In this document: in pieces, positions 56,138 through 64,000 of the stretch
How positions within the stretch are numbered: position 1 is the stretch's first letter
Layout of the letters: each line of letters starts with the position of its first letter
NCBI GenBank assembly: GCA_020636505.1
Contig: JACJXR010000002.1
Span: 310,001 to 374,000, forward strand
DNA from: Chitinophagales bacterium
GTDB taxonomy: Bacteria; Bacteroidota; Bacteroidia; Chitinophagales; Chitinophagaceae
Length of the DNA stretch: 64,000 bases
Direction of reading: 5' to 3'
The notes under the pieces: generated by a model
What the model was told of the DNA's origin: nothing
Seen by the model: the letters and a program-made list of their open reading frames with translations, nothing else
Databases searched by the model: none
Program-made: the position numbers and the translations under genes

Positions 56138-58768
56138 CTACCGTATCACCACCCTCTTTCTTCCGAGTATGGCTTTATCGTTGCTCATCTCCACTATGTA
56201 CACACCTACAGGCACATTCTCTGTTGCCACTTCGATGCTCTTGTTGCCACTGATAGTTGCAGTACGGCTGTATACCACTTTACCGGTATAGTCTACCATA
56301 CTTACAGTCACTGCCTCACCGGATTTGATGTTATCGCGCACGATAACGGTGAAGTGACCACTGTTAGGGTTAGGAGCCACCACAAACACATCCTCAGCAT
56401 AAGGGATGATGGCTACAGAGTTGGTTGTATCAGAAGTATCCGGTGGTATCACCTTGACACTACCTTGCAATACAGAACTCCACAAACCGCGTCCGTAGGT
56501 AGCTGCCCATATTTCATCAGTGGTGTAATTGATACCCAAGTCGGTCACTTCGATATTAGGCATATTCTTACGGAACGATGCCCAAACATTACTCGTACTG
56601 GTATCATTGTAATAAACCGCAATATCGGTACCTACATAAAGCACATTTCTGGAGCTGTCGAACTCTACACAACGCACAGGAACGTTTGGCAGACCTGTCT
56701 TATTTTGCGTCCAAACACCATTATTGTACTCCACAAATTGCGCACTGTTATAACCACTGTAAGTCAACCAAAAACGGTTACTGTCCGTAGGGTGTGGTAA
56801 TATATCAGAGATACTCCCGCCATACGGTACAGATATCGTATCGAAAGTTGCTGTGCTACCCGGTACAAAGTTTCTGGCCACAAATACGGTTTTCGGAGAG
56901 TCAGGGAATATGGCATATATCGCCGTAGGTGAACTTCCTGAAATGGCTACTCTCAAAGCATTACCACCTGTAATTTCACTACCCTGTATGGAGTACCAAT
57001 TATTACCACGGTCTTGGCTATAGTACACATGCTTATAACCTGCTACCAAATGTTGGTTATTGTTCGGGTTGATCTTGTACGGTGTTATCCATGCACCGGA
57101 TGGGTTACTCGGTATATTATTGGATATGTCTGTATAGCTACCACCTCCATTGATTGTCCTTCTGAGTTCACCGTTTTGTATGGCTGTATAAAACACATTT
57201 GAGTCAATGGGATCAGCCTCACAGTTCATCCCATCACCACCCGTCTCTTCTGTCCAAGTTGTACCGGTCAGTTTTTTGGTACCGTTATCTTGAGAACCGG
57301 CCAAAGCATATGTCGCAGCATTGGTTACGGCGTTCCTATAAAACTGAGTTATACCTAAACCGTTTGAAATGTCTGTCCAAAGCGTGCTTTGAGGAGCATC
57401 GGTCTTGTATACACCACCATCGTTACACTCGAACAAACGTCCCGGTACCAATGGGTGGTATTTATGGTAGTGCTTATCGGCATGTACCGTTTTAATACCT
57501 GACAATCCACCATACCACTGAGTAACCAACTGCCAAGACACACCACCATTATTAGACCCCCATGTGTTAACTCCACCTACATACACCTCTGTTGAGTCTT
57601 GTGGGTTGATGATTATAGAAAGGTCGTACCAACCTTGCTTACCGCAACCGTTACCGCTTAAGTTACCTGTGATAAGGTTACCGTTACAGTTACTGCCGCT
57701 TGGCGCATATATCAAGTTGAATGAACCGTTGGCTCCTGAATTACTTGAATGATAGATACCCATCAAACCGTTGTCGCTTTTACAAACCACAGCTTTTACT
57801 ATGCCCGGCCGTTGAGGAGTTACCGCTAATTGTATTCTGCGTGCATTGTTGAAGTTGCTTACTACGCTCCAGTTCTTACCACCATCGGTAGAACGATATA
57901 TTTGTCTGTTGTTGTTATACCTCGGTGCGTACAGGATGTTTGTATCTGTAGGATGATACAACACTTGTTTGAAGTGCCCACCCTGCATCATTGTCCATGT
58001 TTGTCCACCGTCGTACGACTTGTGTATACCATCGCTGGCAGCAAGTGTCAACGAATTGGTATCTGCCGGGTTGATTACCAAACAGTTGGACAAGCGGTTT
58101 TGAGTCTTATTCCAAACAAGCCCTGTAGCATTCCATGTAATACCACCATCTGTTGATTTGAGTACCCCAACGCTGTATGTATCGCTAGCATCCCTGTCAC
58201 CCGGGCACAAATACATTGTTCTTGGATTTTGAGGATTGTAGTCGATATCCGAAACACCCAATACCGGCAATTGCTCGGTCATATTCGTCCAAGAAACACC
58301 ATCATTGTCGGTCATCCATGCACCACCACCCGCACTTCCTATCCAATATTGGTTTTTATTGGTAGGGTGAAACTCTATTACGTTAATACGGCCAATACCG
58401 TTGTATCCACTTGGAGAGCTGGTAGGCCCCATGAACTTCCAGTCAGACTGGTCTGCAGTGGTTTTGGAACTTGCTCTGTTTGCATTGATAGCCTCTATGT
58501 AGTTTTGGTATGGACCAACCATGTAACCGTTCTCATCGGTATGTTGTTGCCAGTACCAATACCATCTGTCGAAGTGGTGATTCTCTCCCTCTTCTACTGC
58601 TCCACCCACTTCATTCACAGTTCTGTTGTTTGAATGTTCCTGCTTGTATTCTTTCACCAGATCTTCCAGTTTTACAGGAGCATTTTTGTCGCCGATCTCA
58701 GGCGTCTGCGCATTGGCACTTAACAGTCCCCCACACAGTAATAATGTTGTAATGTAAAATTGCTTCAT
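56138..58768 (-). CDS. T9SS type A cargo with sortilin/sialidase-like propeller (paralogue)
   Basis: An 876-residue secreted protein (signal MKQFYITTLLLCGGLLSANA) with the same plan as the gene at 40391-42982: an N-terminal segment with R-W-Y-W-Y-W-Q-Q, many Asp boxes (S-T-D-G-G-I-T-W, S-T-D-G-G-K-N-W) and the shared stretches G-I-G-R-I-N-V-I-E-F-H-P-T and P-V-L-G-V-S-D-I-D-Y-N. The C-terminal type A sorting signal has V-A-P-N-P-N-S-G-H-F and G-V-Y-I-V-E-M. The two diverged after duplication. Surface display through T9SS is expected; the ligand is unknown. Confidence 0.85.
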   Translation of the reverse strand: MKQFYITTLLLCGGLLSANAQTPEIGDKNAPVKLEDLVKEYKQEHSNNRTVNEVGGAVEEGENHHFDRWYWYWQQHTDENGYMVGPYQNYIEAINANRASSKTTADQSDWKFMGPTSSPSGYNGIGRINVIEFHPTNKNQYWIGSAGGGAWMTDNDGVSWTNMTEQLPVLGVSDIDYNPQNPRTMYLCPGDRDASDTYSVGVLKSTDGGITWNATGLVWNKTQNRLSNCLVINPADTNSLTLAASDGIHKSYDGGQTWTMMQGGHFKQVLYHPTDTNILYAPRYNNNRQIYRSTDGGKNWSVVSNFNNARRIQLAVTPQRPGIVKAVVCKSDNGLMGIYHSSNSGANGSFNLIYAPSGSNCNGNLITGNLSGNGCGKQGWYDLSIIINPQDSTEVYVGGVNTWGSNNGGVSWQLVTQWYGGLSGIKTVHADKHYHKYHPLVPGRLFECNDGGVYKTDAPQSTLWTDISNGLGITQFYRNAVTNAATYALAGSQDNGTKKLTGTTWTEETGGDGMNCEADPIDSNVFYTAIQNGELRRTINGGGSYTDISNNIPSNPSGAWITPYKINPNNNQHLVAGYKHVYYSQDRGNNWYSIQGSEITGGNALRVAISGSSPTAIYAIFPDSPKTVFVARNFVPGSTATFDTISVPYGGSISDILPHPTDSNRFWLTYSGYNSAQFVEYNNGVWTQNKTGLPNVPVRCVEFDSSRNVLYVGTDIAVYYNDTSTSNVWASFRKNMPNIEVTDLGINYTTDEIWAATYGRGLWSSVLQGSVKVIPPDTSDTTNSVAIIPYAEDVFVVAPNPNSGHFTVIVRDNIKSGEAVTVSMVDYTGKVVYSRTATISGNKSIEVATENVPVGVYIVEMSNDKAILGRKRVVIR

Positions 58769-58858
58769 AAACCACTAGTTAATATCACTGAATTCTATAT
58801 CGTACGAAAATATTGAATTTTAACTTATTAATTTTAATCTTTTAGTCTGATACAAGAG

Positions 58859-59179
58859 GTGCACCACATTAAAATCAAAGAAAACACACTTATAGCACGC
58901 ATTGCGGCTTTTTTGTTGAAGAAACATCGCATTGCGACAGTTATAAATTCAACAATATTTTTATATAATGCATCTTCTGAAGAACTTACAACTAACAAAA
59001 AATGGTTATTGCATGAGTTGAAACATGTGGAACAGTTCCGGCGATATGGGACTGTCAGGTTTTTGTTCTTATACCTAATCGAGTCTGTTCGGGTCGGTTA
59101 CTCAAACAACAAGTTTGAAGTTGAAGCAAGAAATGCTGAATCTGACGAATCTTTATTGGGAGAATATATTATTCGATAA
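58859..59179 (+). CDS. Small DUF4157-like protein with HELKH motif
   Basis: A 106-residue protein starting at GTG (no ATG exists in the frame). It has W-L-L-H-E-L-K-H-V-E-Q-F-R-R-Y-G at about 50-65: an HExxH-like zinc site (H-E-L-K-H), then a hydrophobic L-F-L-Y-L-I-E-S and F-E-V-E-A-R. Similar short proteins are common in Bacteroidota. They look like minimal metalloprotease cores, but activity is unproven. It overlaps, in another frame, only the far 5' end of the open frame holding the next gene. Confidence 0.65.
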   Translation: MHHIKIKENTLIARIAAFLLKKHRIATVINSTIFLYNASSEELTTNKKWLLHELKHVEQFRRYGTVRFLFLYLIESVRVGYSNNKFEVEARNAESDESLLGEYIIR

Positions 59180-59215
59180 TGGCCTTAGCCATTTCGTTTT
59201 ATGAACCCCACGGTT

Positions 59216-59223
59216 TATATTTG
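59216..59223 (+). promoter_or_regulatory. -7 box (TATATTTG) of the 2TM gene
   Basis: A perfect TAnnTTTG match with TTTC 20 bases upstream (59192-59195). It lies 18 bases before the ATG at 59242 and shows that the longer frame from 59179 is not used. Confidence 0.6.
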
Positions 59224-59241
59224 CGGAAAATAATTTTTACA

Positions 59242-59487
59242 ATGCCTAAGATCAAACCAACAGGTAAGCAAAAAAGCATTTTCTATATACACACAGTGAT
59301 ATTTGCAATAGCCACCATACTTTCATGGATGCTATATGACAAAGGTGTTGAAGGTTGGGCATACCCTTGGCCGGCATGGACGACTGCAGCATGGGGTTTG
59401 TCTCTGATAGGTCACTGGTGTGCGGTATATCTTAGCTACGATGACCCTGGACACGAAGAGTACAAGCGTCAGGAAGTAAACGGATAA
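59242..59487 (+). CDS. 2TM domain membrane protein
   Basis: An 81-residue protein with two membrane helices: about 14-30 (F-Y-I-H-T-V-I-F-A-I-A-T-I-L-S) and 46-66 (T-T-A-A-W-G-L-S-L-I-G-H-W-C-A-V-Y-L). The pattern H-x(n)-W-P-A-W...W-G-L-S-L-x-x-H is that of 2TM domains, often found alone or on LytTR/histidine-kinase-related proteins. A short acidic-basic tail faces the cytoplasm. Role unknown. A perfect promoter and a terminator make it a single-gene unit. Confidence 0.7.
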   Translation: MPKIKPTGKQKSIFYIHTVIFAIATILSWMLYDKGVEGWAYPWPAWTTAAWGLSLIGHWCAVYLSYDDPGHEEYKRQEVNG

Positions 59488-59508
59488 TTCCGAAAAACAT
59501 TTTGGTTA

Positions 59509-59540
59509 CCCCCTTGCTCAACAGTAAGGGGTTTTTTTAT
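59509..59540 (+). terminator. Terminator after the 2TM gene
   Basis: A 9-bp stem (59510-59518 with 59523-59531, one G-T pair) with loop CAAC is followed by a seven-base T run and TATTTTT. Confidence 0.85.
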
Positions 59541-59562
59541 TTTTATTGAACAAGCCGAAAGA

Positions 59563-62187
59563 ATGGATACACAGAAATATAAGGATCTGAGACAGGAGTA
59601 CGAAGCACAAACAACGGAAAAGGACCGACTGGATGTGTTGGTGAACATCGGTATTGACACTCGTGAGAGCGATGTGGATGAAGCTGCGAAAATTGCCGAT
59701 GAGATAATAGAACGTTCTGAAAAGATAGGCTACATATTGGGAATAGGTAGGGGGCACAACCTGAAAGGCTCTTGCTACGGCATTTGGGGAGATTATGACG
59801 AAGGCATTGAGGAGCTGGAAAAAGCTCATAAGATAGCCGTACGCATACATGAAAAAAGCCTTGAAGCACGTGTACTCAACAACTTTGGGAATATATACAG
59901 AGAACTGGGCGATTTGGCCAAAGCCATCGGATATTTCGAGCACGCTTTGGTCATCAACGAAACGATCGGCGACATGCTTGCCGAATCCGTCAACCTGACC
60001 AGTATAGCCCAATTGCTATACGACCTGAACGATTTTGAGAGTGCGCTGGATTATGCGCTCAGATGCTTACCCATATTTGAACAAGCTCACGATAAAAACC
60101 GTGTTATTGCCCTTAACAACATACTGGGTAACATATACTTCAAACTGCAGCAATACGGCGAGGCACAACAGTACTACGACCAAAACATTACCGATGCGGA
60201 GGAAGACTCGTCCGCATATATCGTGGCACTGAGTGGCATTGGTAAAGTACTGTATAGACAAGGAGACTTCGCCAATGCACGCGAAAAACTGAAACAAGCT
60301 CAAAAAGAAGCTGAAGAATTGGAGAATGCCGAGGTGCAGATAATATGCAACTACTACCTCGGTAAAATATTGATTGAAGAAGGCGACTTCAGGCAGGCGC
60401 TCATGCACCTGAACCACGCCTTTGACATGGCGGACGATTACAGCCGTAAGCACGACGTGATGAGCATACACGAAACACTGTCCATGCTTTACGACAAAAT
60501 GGGTAACATACCGAGTGCGTTCTACCATCTGAAAGCCTACGAGCAACTCAAAGAAGACATCTTCAAACAAACCACACTTGGGAAAATACGCAACCTCCAA
60601 ATACGTCAAAAAGTTGAGCTAGCAGAGAAAGAGAAAGAGGTGGCAGAGCGTACCGCACAGCTGAAGCAACAGTTCATGGCCAATATGAGCCATGAGATAC
60701 GTACCCCGATGAATGCAATTGTGGGTATGACTCGACTGTTGTTGAGCAAAGAACCAAAGCCCGATCAGCTTCGTTATTTGAATGCCATAGAACAATCAGC
60801 AGAAAACCTGTTGGTCATCATCAACGATATACTCGACCTATCAAAAATAGAAGCAGGTAAAATAGTCATTGAGCAGACCGATTTTGTATTGACAGAGCTG
60901 ACAGACAGTATAAAAGACATGCTACTCTTCAAAGCCGAGGAAAAAGGCTTGGAGTTGAAGATGACGGTTGATGAACATATTCCAACAAGGCTTGTAGGCG
61001 ACCCCACTCGTATCAATCAGGTATTGATAAACTTGGCGGGCAATGCCATCAAGTTCACTGAAAAAGGGTATGTATCAGTCAGCGCACAACTTTCCAAACA
61101 AGAGGGAGACCGATATTGGATAAGGTTCAATGTTAGAGATACAGGTATCGGTATACCTCCAGACTATGTAGAGAAGATATTTGAAAGTTTCACACAAGCG
61201 GGAACGGATGTTGCAAGAAAATTTGGAGGAACGGGCCTTGGACTTACCATCTCCAAACAATTGGTAGACCTTATGGGCGGACATATATCCGTAAGCAGCG
61301 AAGTTGGTAAGGGTACCACATTCTCTGTACTGCTACCCATAGAGCGTTGCGAAGACCAATCACCGGTTGTCAAGCTACCTGCCGTTGACGATGATAAGAA
61401 AGCAGTCCTCAACAAGTTGTACCTATTATTGGTGGAAGACAACGAATTCAACAGAATGGTGGCGGAAGACACACTTAAAGAACTACTGCCGAACATACGC
61501 ATCGACATTGCCGTGAACGGTGAAGAAGCGGTCAGCAAAGTGCAATCGGGCAAATACGACATTGTATTGATGGACATACAAATGCCGGTAATGGATGGTG
61601 TCACCGCTACAAAAACCATCAGAAGGCTGAATGGACCTATCAGTAAAACAGGCATCATCGCAATGACGGCCAATGTATTGCAGGAAGATGTTCAAAAGTA
61701 TTTCGATGCGGGCATGAACGCTTATGTTTCCAAACCGTTCCAGCCTGACGAATTGCTATTGAAAATGCTGTTGGTGGTTGAAAAAGGCGAGGCTAAAAAC
61801 ATATACGAGCAAAACGGCCAAACCCAAAACAACACACCTCAGGAAAAACCGATACCGGAAATAGTTACAAACATGGCTTTCCTGAAACAGTTTACAAGCG
61901 GAAATGAGGAAAAGATCGTGAAGTACAAGAACATGTTTTTGGAAAACGGCCCCAAACTGCTGAAAAACATAGAAGAAGGCCTGGTTGAAAAAGACTACCA
62001 CAAAATAAAAGTGGCCGCCCATTCCATGAAGCCTCAGCTATCGTATATGGGTGTAAAAGAAGACATAAGCAACATATTTTTAATTGAGCAAACAGCAGGT
62101 GAAGAGGCCCATTTTGATAGGTTGCCACCATTGGTAAGCCACCTGAAAAAAGTTTGCGTCAAAGCTTTTGAAGAGTTAAAGAATTGA
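59563..62187 (+). CDS. Hybrid histidine kinase: TPR, HisKA, HATPase, receiver, Hpt
   Basis: An 874-residue soluble kinase with no membrane segment. TPR repeats fill about 20-340 (e.g. N-N-F-G-N-I-Y-R-E-L-G-D, N-I-L-G-N-I-Y-F-K-L). A coiled coil leads to the H box M-A-N-M-S-H-E-I-R-T-P (His 377). The ATPase has N-L-A-G-N-A-I-K-F, D-T-G-I-G-I and G-G-T-G-L-G-L. A receiver domain follows with Asp 671 (L-M-D-I-Q-M-P-V-M-D-G), then an Hpt domain with His 820 in A-A-H-S-M-K-P. All four phosphorelay residues are present. A single-REC protein is encoded 81 bases later and is the natural end acceptor. The TPR part should sense a protein or peptide partner inside the cell. Confidence 0.93.
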   Translation: MDTQKYKDLRQEYEAQTTEKDRLDVLVNIGIDTRESDVDEAAKIADEIIERSEKIGYILGIGRGHNLKGSCYGIWGDYDEGIEELEKAHKIAVRIHEKSLEARVLNNFGNIYRELGDLAKAIGYFEHALVINETIGDMLAESVNLTSIAQLLYDLNDFESALDYALRCLPIFEQAHDKNRVIALNNILGNIYFKLQQYGEAQQYYDQNITDAEEDSSAYIVALSGIGKVLYRQGDFANAREKLKQAQKEAEELENAEVQIICNYYLGKILIEEGDFRQALMHLNHAFDMADDYSRKHDVMSIHETLSMLYDKMGNIPSAFYHLKAYEQLKEDIFKQTTLGKIRNLQIRQKVELAEKEKEVAERTAQLKQQFMANMSHEIRTPMNAIVGMTRLLLSKEPKPDQLRYLNAIEQSAENLLVIINDILDLSKIEAGKIVIEQTDFVLTELTDSIKDMLLFKAEEKGLELKMTVDEHIPTRLVGDPTRINQVLINLAGNAIKFTEKGYVSVSAQLSKQEGDRYWIRFNVRDTGIGIPPDYVEKIFESFTQAGTDVARKFGGTGLGLTISKQLVDLMGGHISVSSEVGKGTTFSVLLPIERCEDQSPVVKLPAVDDDKKAVLNKLYLLLVEDNEFNRMVAEDTLKELLPNIRIDIAVNGEEAVSKVQSGKYDIVLMDIQMPVMDGVTATKTIRRLNGPISKTGIIAMTANVLQEDVQKYFDAGMNAYVSKPFQPDELLLKMLLVVEKGEAKNIYEQNGQTQNNTPQEKPIPEIVTNMAFLKQFTSGNEEKIVKYKNMFLENGPKLLKNIEEGLVEKDYHKIKVAAHSMKPQLSYMGVKEDISNIFLIEQTAGEEAHFDRLPPLVSHLKKVCVKAFEELKN

Positions 62188-62268
62188 TGAACGGAACAAC
62201 CGCCATGACAATGTTATTAGGTTTTAAATATTTTTTCTATTTTTCTACGAAATTGAACACCACTTCTT

Positions 62269-62796
62269 ATGGCCAACGATAATAAGCGCTACATGTTCCT
62301 CGTTGATGACGAGCCGATTCAGAACGAAATGCTGAAGGACTATCTAAGCGAACGTTTTCTGTATGACATCCGCATCTTCGACAACGGAGAGGACGCGCTG
62401 AAGCAAATGAACTTGCATCCTGAGATAGTTGTACTCGACTTCCACTTGGATGCACACAAATCCGATGCAAAGAACGGAGTTCAGGTATTGCAGCATATCA
62501 AAGAAGGTTATCCTGAAACACAGGTTATCATGCTTTCCGGGCAAGACAAGCTTGATGTTGCGGTGGAAAGCATGAAGTACGGTGCTTACGACTACGTTGT
62601 GAAAGGCGAAACAGCCTTCTCTCGTATGGAAAACGCCATCAACAATGTCAGCGAGTTGCACAAAATGAGAACCGTCAACAATGCTTACAAGAAAACCATC
62701 GTTTTCCTAAGTGTTGTGATAGGGCTTATCATATTGCTTGCGTTATACCTCAATTTCTTTACAGACGCCTTTACACATACTTCAAACAACATGTAA
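62269..62796 (+). CDS. Receiver-only response regulator with C-terminal membrane anchor
   Basis: A 175-residue protein: one REC domain (about 7-125) with acidic pair D13/D14, phospho-acceptor Asp 57 in V-V-L-D-F-H-L, Ser 90 in M-L-S-G and Lys 112. Next come a short helix and one hydrophobic segment (about 143-164, T-I-V-F-L-S-V-V-I-G-L-I-I-L-L-A-L-Y) and an 11-residue polar tail. It has no DNA-binding or enzyme domain, so it is a tail-anchored receiver. It is 81 bases after the hybrid kinase and probably its partner. Confidence 0.85.
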   Translation: MANDNKRYMFLVDDEPIQNEMLKDYLSERFLYDIRIFDNGEDALKQMNLHPEIVVLDFHLDAHKSDAKNGVQVLQHIKEGYPETQVIMLSGQDKLDVAVESMKYGAYDYVVKGETAFSRMENAINNVSELHKMRTVNNAYKKTIVFLSVVIGLIILLALYLNFFTDAFTHTSNNM

Positions 62797-62844
62797 ATGT
62801 TGTTATTGTTTTACCGGTAATGAACGTATGAGCTACAGCTTTAT

Positions 62845-62852
62845 TAGCTTTG
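62845..62852 (+). promoter_or_regulatory. -7 box (TAGCTTTG) of the aminotransferase gene
   Basis: A perfect TAnnTTTG match 24 bases before the ATG at 62877. No clear -33 partner was seen. Confidence 0.4.
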
Positions 62853-62876
62853 TAGTTTAATAAAATATTTAGTCAA

Positions 62877-64000
62877 ATGCAGTTAGCAGGGAGGTTGGAA
62901 CGTGTTGTAGAACCACAGACCATAAAAATGGCCAAGCTGGGTCGTGAACTTAGAGCAAAAGGTATAGACATTATTGACCTAAGCCTTGGCGAACCCGACT
63001 TCAGCACTCCCGAACACATTTGCATAGCAGCCACGGAAGCAATGGCCGAAGGCTACACCAAGTACACTCCCGTTGCAGGCTACCTTGAATTTCGTGAAGC
63101 CATTTCGGCCAAGTTGAAGCGAGACAACGGACTGGATTATCCGGCCGACCAAATAATCGTCTCCACCGGTGCCAAACAATCACTGGCCAATGCGATACTG
63201 AGCATCGTAAACCCCGGTGATGAGGTTTTGATACCTACACCATACTGGGTAACATACAGTGCGTTGGTAACACTTGCAGAAGGCAATGTAAAGTTCATCA
63301 AGTGCCCTATCGATAATGACTTTAAGCTTACTCCGGAGCAACTGGAGAACAACATAACCGATAAGTCAAAACTCTTCATATTCTCTTCTCCCTGCAACCC
63401 AAGCGGGAGTGTCTATTCAAAAGACGAGCTTTCAGCACTGGTCGAAGTATTCAAGAAGTATCCCAACTGCGCCATTATCAGCGACGAGATATACGAGTAC
63501 ATCAACTATGTTGGCAAACACGAAAGCATCGCACAGTTTACAGAATTGAGAGATAGAGTAATCGTCATAAACGGTATGTCCAAAGGCTTCGCAATGACCG
63601 GATGGAGACTTGGTTACCTAGCCGGGCCAAAAGATTTGGTGCAAGCTTGCGAAAAGCTACAAGGACAATTCACCTCAGGTACCAACTCGATCGCACAACG
63701 TGCAGGTATGGCCGCACTGTTGGGCGACATGAGCCCTACTCACAAAATGACTGAAGCTTTCCGTGAACGCAGAGACTTCGTTTACAATGCGCTGAACAGC
63801 ATGGAAGGAGTGAAGGTGCGCAACCCGCAAGGTGCGTTCTATGCGCTGCCCAACATCAGCTCTTTCTTTGGCAAAACCGATGGAGCAACCGTCATCAACA
63901 ACGATGAAGATTTTTGCATGTACCTGCTGAACACGGCCAATGTAAGTACCGTTATGGGTTCTGCTTTCGGAAATGAGAATTGTGTAAGATTGTCTTTCGC
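62877..64000 (+). CDS. Class I aspartate-type aminotransferase, C-terminus outside the window
   Basis: The first 374 residues of a PLP-dependent aminotransferase. Visible features: D-L-S-L-G-E-P-D-F-S-T-P (substrate loop), Y-T-P-V-A-G-Y-L, S-T-G-A-K-Q-S-L (PLP phosphate), P-C-N-P-S-G (Asn binding PLP), S-D-E-I-Y-E-Y, and the PLP lysine in G-M-S-K-G-F-A-M-T-G-W-R-L-G-Y. This is the AspC/AspB-like subgroup I-gamma that interconverts aspartate and glutamate with their oxo acids. It has no stop inside the window; only about 20-30 residues should be missing. Confidence 0.93.
   Translation, partial: MQLAGRLERVVEPQTIKMAKLGRELRAKGIDIIDLSLGEPDFSTPEHICIAATEAMAEGYTKYTPVAGYLEFREAISAKLKRDNGLDYPADQIIVSTGAKQSLANAILSIVNPGDEVLIPTPYWVTYSALVTLAEGNVKFIKCPIDNDFKLTPEQLENNITDKSKLFIFSSPCNPSGSVYSKDELSALVEVFKKYPNCAIISDEIYEYINYVGKHESIAQFTELRDRVIVINGMSKGFAMTGWRLGYLAGPKDLVQACEKLQGQFTSGTNSIAQRAGMAALLGDMSPTHKMTEAFRERRDFVYNALNSMEGVKVRNPQGAFYALPNISSFFGKTDGATVINNDEDFCMYLLNTANVSTVMGSAFGNENCVRLSF

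Noticed and set aside
59179..59241. Upstream extension of the 2TM gene
   Set aside because: A perfect TATATTTG promoter box lies inside it and the 2TM family starts near MPKIKPTGKQK.
1..64000. CRISPR array, insertion sequence, prophage or integrated element
   Set aside because: No regularly spaced direct repeats, no transposase, integrase or phage genes, and no terminal inverted repeats were seen; gaps between genes are all under 300 bases.

Overview
The window is a densely packed stretch of a Bacteroidota chromosome, most likely from the Chitinophagaceae/Sphingobacteriia side of the phylum. This rests on type IX secretion (T9SS) C-terminal sorting domains of both type A and type B, a TamL-type lipoprotein, a long SecA with a SEC-C tail, S46 dipeptidyl peptidase, FHS-type sugar permease, DUF6600 and DUF4476 proteins. 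It is also supported by repeated TAnnTTTG -7 promoter boxes with almost no Shine-Dalgarno sequences. I see no tRNA, rRNA, CRISPR array, insertion sequence or phage gene, and no gene-free stretch longer than 300 bases. The region reads as chromosomal core with lineage-specific secreted proteins.

Layout. 1-12.4 kb: start of an aldehyde dehydrogenase, a small hydrolase, a secreted beta-rich protein, a lipoprotein dehydrogenase, a DUF6600 protein, then a sugar module (ROK kinase divergent from an FHS permease, which is followed by a kinase-fold protein), tandem duplicated methyltransferases, a TPR membrane protein, another methyltransferase, a PAP2 phosphatase and a DUF4476 protein. 12.4-21.3 kb: RNA methyltransferase, TamL, arginase, a histone-like/DksA fusion and ileS. 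21.5-29.3 kb: two methyltransferases, RNase Y, NlpC/P60 peptidase, a 35-residue-repeat protein, a candidate small RNA, infC and thrS. 29.4-35.2 kb: a lipoprotein, an ABC exporter with a LolA-like partner, an orphan histidine kinase, and ahpC-ahpD. 35.4-45.9 kb: T9SS cargo, S46 peptidase, another T9SS propeller protein, recN and rlmI. 46-51.8 kb: a three-gene tripartite export operon divergent from a TetR regulator. 52-64 kb: secA, a membrane protein, a second T9SS propeller protein, small proteins, a TPR hybrid kinase with a tail-anchored receiver, and the start of an aminotransferase.

How it works together: envelope biogenesis (SecA, TamL, LolA-like/ABC, T9SS cargo), translation (ileS, thrS, infC, rlmI, TrmH-like), stress defence (AhpCD, RecN) and signalling dominate. 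Points most worth a second look are an IleRS with a swapped HIGH motif (G-I-H-H), an exporter ATPase with degenerate catalytic motifs, a kinase-fold protein of unknown substrate, a roughly 100-nt candidate sRNA, a TetR operator overlapping the export promoter, and a phosphorelay that seems to end at a membrane-anchored receiver. Function calls come from reading motifs by eye; no database search was run.
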